From: an uncultured Verrucomicrobiota bacterium
Lineage (GTDB): Bacteria; Verrucomicrobiota; Verrucomicrobiia; Limisphaerales; UBA1319
Assembly: GCA_903845125.1 (NCBI GenBank)
Contig: CAIMWS010000539.1
Coordinates: forward strand, 1 to 64,000
Direction: 5' to 3'
Length of the DNA: 64,000 nucleotides
Positions 56,601 to 62,600 of the stretch are shown piece after piece. The position numbers were made by a program, and so were the translations under genes. Each line of letters begins with the position of its first letter. Position 1 is the stretch's first letter. The notes below the pieces were generated by a model. The model saw only the letters and a program-made list of their open reading frames with translations. It ran no database searches and was not told the DNA's origin.

Positions 56601-59600
56601 CCTGGAGGTGGGCGCTGGAACGGGAGGAACCACCGGCGCCGTTTTGGCGAGGTTGGCGAACTGCGGGGGAAATATTGCCGAATACGCCTACAGCGACGTT
56701 TCCCAAGCGTTCCTGGCCCATGGGCAAAAACAGTTTGCCGCGCATCACCCTTTCCTGACCTTCTCCATTTGGAATCTTGAAACGGAACCGGTGCGGGATT
56801 GGGTGGGACGCTTCGACGTGGTCCTCGCCACGAACGTGCTGCATGCCACGCGCAACATCCGGGAGACGCTGCAACACCTGAAAGCGGTGCTCAAGCGCCA
56901 CGGTTTGCTGATCCTGAATGAGGTCGTTGAAAAAACGCTTTTAGGAACCTTGACGTTTGGCTTGCTGGATGGTTGGTGGCGTTTTCAAGATCGTGAAATC
57001 AGGATTCCTGGCACGCCGCTTTTGGCGTCCGGCCGGTGGCAATCGGTATTGCACCAGGAGGGCTTTGCAACGGTCGTGTTTCCGGTGGCGGCAACCCGCA
57101 AATTGGGCCAGCAGGTGGTGATTGCGGAAAGCGATGGGATCTTTCATTTACCGGTGGCGCCACTCCCCGGGCCAGGCGCTGCGGCTGGCCCCGGCGTAAT
57201 GGCCCCTGCCTCCCCGACCAGCCCGCGGGTGCGGAAAACCGAGGTGCGCCGGGCGGTGGCGGATGTCATCGGACAGTCGCTCGCCGAATCATTGAATATT
57301 CCGGCCGCCAAAATTGATCGGGATTGCTCGTTTTCGGACTACGGTATCGACTCCATTCTGGGCGTGGATTTTATCGATTTGGTGAACGCCCGTTTGCACA
57401 CCGACCTGGGCACCGCCATTATTTTTGATTACTCCAGCGTGGATCAACTGGCCGGACATGTCCTCCAGGCGTTTCCGGCGGTTGCCGATGTTTTCAATAG
57501 CCGTGGCGAGACCGCCGGGCCGGATCTCCCGCAGGAAAAACCGCCCGGGCCGGAAAGCAAGCCGGATGCCCCACTGGATTCCTCACCGGCGGTGGCCGAG
57601 CCTGACCCGGCGGCCGGGACTTGGGTGGCCCCTGGCCGGGGGGATTCGCCGATCGCGGTGATCGGCATGTCCGGGCAGTTTCCCGGAGCGGAAAACGTGG
57701 CGCGTTTCTGGGAAAACCTGATGGCGGGTGTCGATGGCATCAGCGTGCTGCCAGATCGCTATCTGAAGGAGGAATTATTCCGCTTGCAGGGCGGGGGGGA
57801 AGGCTATCGGTGGGGCGGCATTCTGGAAGGGCGCGATCATTTTGATCCCTTGTTTTTCAGGATTTCCCCGCGCGAGGCGGAGTCGATGAGCCCGCACCAG
57901 CGTTTGGTTTTGCAGGAAGGGTGGAAAAGCCTGGAGGATGCCGGCTACAATCCCCGCGGCCTGCAGCAGCAGCGCGTCGGCGTTTTTATCGGGGCCGAGC
58001 CGGCGGGATATTTTCACGAATCCTTCACCGGTTCTTCGGATGCCATTGTGGCCTCGCGGCTTTCCTATCATCTCAACTTGCGGGGCCCCGCCCTGGCGGT
58101 GAACACGGGGTGCTCCTCTTCGGCGGCGGCCATTCACCTGGCCTGTGAAAGCCTGCGGAGATTTGAAACGGACATGGCCCTGGCGGGGGGCGTCTGCGCC
58201 ACCGTCGGGCCCAGCGGACTGAATGTCCTCTCGGATGCCGGCATGCTTTCCCCGACCGGCCAGTGCCACAGCCTGGATGGGTCAGCCAATGGCACGGTAT
58301 TGTCCGAGGGCGTGGGCGTGGTGGTGCTCAAACGGTTGGCGGATGCACTGGCCGCGGGGGACGCCATCCACGGGGTGATCCAGGCTTCCGGCATGAACCA
58401 GGATGGCGCCAGCAATGGCATTTCGGCGCCCAACGGGATCGCCCAGGAGGCGCTGATCGCCGATGTTTACCGGCGGTTTGGGATTGATCCCGAACAGATT
58501 GGTTATGTCGAAACGCATGGCACCGCCACGCGGCTCGGGGACCCGGTGGAGGTCAACGCGTTGATCCGGGCGTTCCGGCAATTCACGGCGAAGAGGCACT
58601 TCTGCGCGTTGGGGAGCGCCAAGGCGCATATCGGCCACACCTCGGCTGCCTCCGGGGTGATCGGATTGATCAAGGTGCTCCTGACACTCCAGCAACGAGT
58701 GATTCCGGGATTGCTGCATTTTAAAGCGATCAATCCCCTGTGCCAAATCGAAGGCTCCGCCTTCCTGGTGAACCAGGCCCCACGGGAGTTGGCCGCAGAC
58801 GGTGGCCACCCCAGGATGGCCGCCTTAAGCTCTTTTGGGCACAGCGGCACCAATGTGCACCTGGTCGTGCGGGAACCTGTGGAAAGCCCGACCGGCCCGG
58901 CCCGGCCCGGCTCAGGGGGGCCGCAGCTGGTTGTTTTATCAGCCAAAAGCGGGGAACGGCTCCACGCGCTGGCCGGGAACCTGGGCGCTTTTCTCGAAAG
59001 CCATCCGGATACCGCGCTGGCCGAGCTGGCCTACACGCTGCAAGTTGGCCGTGATGCCATGCCCGAGCGGGTGGCGTGGCTCGTCAAGGACCACTCCGAT
59101 CTGGCGGAAAAGCTCCGCCTCTTCGTCAGTGGCGCGCCGGTGGGCGCCGATGGTTGGAGGGGGCACGTGGATGAGGAAGCTTCAGCCATCCGGTGGCTGG
59201 CCGCGGATGAGGAGGCGCGGGAGTTGGTGGGCAAGTGGAGCAGTGCCGGCAAACTGGAGAAGCTCGGGGAGCTTTGGGCGCAAGGCTTTGAAATCGACTG
59301 GAAACAACTCCCCGGCGGCGGAGGGCGGCGCCGGATCCACCTGCCGACGTATCCCTTTGTGCGGGACTCCTATTGGATACCAGCGGCCACCACGAGGATG
59401 GCGGAGGCGGTGGCCGGTGCAGCCTGGCGGCACCCGTTGGTGCACGAGAACCGCTCGAGCTTCTTGCGCCAGCGGTTTACCTCGCGGTTCACCGGCGCCG
59501 AGTTTTTCTTCAATGACCATCGGGTGCGGGGCCTCAAAGTATTGCCGGGAGTGGCCCACTTGGAAATGGCCCGCGCCGCTGTGGAAGAGGCGCTGGCCCT

Positions 59601-62600
59601 GGAATCAGAATCCCCAACCAAGGCCGCTGGATGGCCCAAGCCCACGGTCCTGCGCCAGGTCACCTGGCTGCGGCCGCTGTGCATCAAGAACCCCGGGCTG
59701 GAGGTTCAAATAGAATTGACGCGAAATGAGGCCGGGGCCATTGGCTTTGAAATCGGCACGCACGACGCGACCGAGGGGAAAACCGTGTGTTCCCAGGGGA
59801 CGGTTGCCTGGGAAGCCGTCGCGGAATCCGCGGTGATCGATCTCTCCGGACTGCGGGAGGCCATCCGCCAAGGTGGTTATACCCCCGACCAGTGTTACGA
59901 AACTTTTCAGCAGCTGGGAATTGAGTATGGCAACGGCCATCGGGGGTTGGAGGAGCTTTATGTGGGCGATGGCCAATTGCTGGCGAGGATCGGCCTGCCA
60001 GCCGCGGTGGCCGATACCAAAGACCAATACACGCTGCATCCCGCCCTGCTCGATGCGGCGTTGCAAGGGTTTATTGGATTCATGATGGGCCGGGCCGGAG
60101 AGGGTTCCCCGACGGCTAAACCATCCCTTCCGTTCGCCTTGGAGCGGCTCGAAATACTCGCCCCATGTCCCTCCTCGATGTGGGCCTGGATTCGGCCTTC
60201 AGCTGGCAGCGCCCCTGGGGACCCGGTTGCCAAATTCGACATTGATCTCTGTGACGGCCAGGGGCGGGTGTGTGTGCGGATGCAGTGCTTCTCCACGCGG
60301 ATGCTCGATGAAGGACTGGCCGCGGCCGCCGAAACGCCCGCCCCGGAGGCCCAGCTGCTGATCCAGAGCCCGGTGTGGAACGTGGTGCCATCCGCTGCGC
60401 GGCGGGGTCCGAGGGAACCAAAGCCGGGCGCCCACCTGGTGGTCATCGGCGGAACTGGCCAGGACCGGCAAAGCCTCCAAGACCTGTATCCGGAAACGAC
60501 GTTCCTGGCGGTGGAGCCGGACCAACTCCGGACCCAACTGGGAGCGGTGGAGCGGGTGGATCATGTGCTCTGGATCGCCCCTTGGGAAACGGTGGAGTCC
60601 CTGACCGACGAAAGGCAGGTGTCCAACCAGGCGGATGGTGTTTACCAAGTGTTCGGCATCGTCAAAGCATTATTGAGCCGGGGATTCGGCGATCGGGATC
60701 TGGCTTGGACGTTCGTTACCCGGCAAACGCACGCGGTTTGGCCGGGCGACACCGCCTATCCCCTGCATGCGAGCGTGCATGGGTTCGTGGGTTCGCTGGC
60801 GAAGGAATACCCCCATTGGAAGATTCGGCTGCTGGATCTGCCGGGGGCTGGGGATTTGCCCTGGCGATCGATGCTGGAAATGCCTTTCTCCCCGGCGGGG
60901 GACGCCTGGTTTTATCGCCATGGCGAATGGTTTGAACGTTCGTTGATCGCGGTGGACAGCCTTGCCTCCGAGGCGCCGCTATATCGCCAGGAGGGGGTCT
61001 ATGTTGTGATTGGCGGGGCGGGAGGGATTGGGGAGGCCTGGACCCGGTTCATGATCGAGAACTACCGGGCCAAGGTGTATTGGATTGGCCGGCGCAGCCT
61101 CGATGCGGCCATTCAGGAGCGGTTGGATCGTTTGGCGCGCGCGGATCTGCGGCCCGAATACCTGTGTGCCAACGCGGCGGAACTGGCTCCCCTCCAGGCG
61201 GCTTATTCCCGCATCAAGGAGCGGCATGGCGTGATCCATGGCGTCGTCCATTCCGCCATTGTGTTGCTCGACAAGAGCCTCGCCAACATGGACGAAGCCC
61301 GGTTCCGGGCGGGGCTGGAGGCCAAAGTGGAGGCTAGCGTGCGCATCGCCCAGGTGTTCGGTGGCGAGCCGCTCGATTTCCTGCTCTTTTTCTCCTCGCT
61401 GCAGTCGTTTTCCAAGGCTCCCGGACAAAGCAATTACGCCGCGGGCTGCACATTCAAGGACGCCTTTGCCGGCGCGCTGGCCCGGGAGCGGGGTTATCCA
61501 GTGAAGGTGATCAACTGGGGGTATTGGGGCAGTCTCGGCATCGTCAAGGACGCCGCCTTCCACCAGCGCATGGCGCAGGGAGGAATGGGATCCATCGAGC
61601 CTGAGGAAGGCCTGGCGGCGCTCCAGCAAGTCATGAGCGGATCGCTCGGCCAGGCGGCCATTTCCAAGATCATCGCCACCCCGGCCGTTGGCCATCCCCG
61701 GCTGGAGCCGGAATGGATGCGGATTTTATCCCGGCCCGGATCGCCGACCGGTTGGGCTTTTCTGGAGCAGAAGGCGCCGTCGGAGGCGGAGCAATGGCTG
61801 CCGCGGATCACGGATTTGGAGCCGGTGGAAATGGAGCAAACGCTGGTGGGCTTGCTCTGGGCAGGCCTGGACACCGCGGGCGTGTTCGCGGGAGAAGCCA
61901 TCAACCGATCCGTGGTCCGCCCGGGCTATCAGGCCTGGCTGGATCAGAGCCTGGCCATCCTGAAGGCCCAGGGGTGGCTCGCGCGGCCGGGAGCCAAGGG
62001 TGGCGCAGGGGAATCCATCCCCAGCGCCGGGAGGCCATGGGAGGCCTGGGAAAAGGCCCGGAGCGGATGGCTCAAGGATGAAAGGGTGGCGGCACAAATG
62101 ACCTTGTTGGAGGCCTGCCTGCGCGCGCTGCCGGACATACTACTGGGGCGCCGCAAAGCGACGGATGTGCTGTTCCCGGCCTCTTCCACCCGCCTCGTCG
62201 AGGGTGTTTACCAGGGCAATCCAGTGGCGGATTTCTTCAACGAGCAACTGGCGGATGTGCTGGTGGCCCATCTCAAGGCGCGGACCGCGCAGCCCGGCGC
62301 GTCCCGGTTGCGGATTTTGGAGGTGGGCGCCGGAACCGGGGGGACCAGCGCGGGGTTGCTGGCCAAACTCAAGCCGTTCGAGGCCTGGATCGAGGAATAC
62401 TGCTATACGGATATTTCCAAGGCGTTCCTGTTCCACGCCGAGAAGGTTTTCGCGCCCGCCTATCCGTTTGTCACCACCAGGCTTTTTGACGTCAGCCGGC
62501 CGTTGGCTGAGCAGGAAGTTCCTGTGGGCGGCTTTGACGTTTGTGTGGCGACCAATGTCCTGCACGCCACGGCGGACATCCGGTGGACACTCCGGAATGT

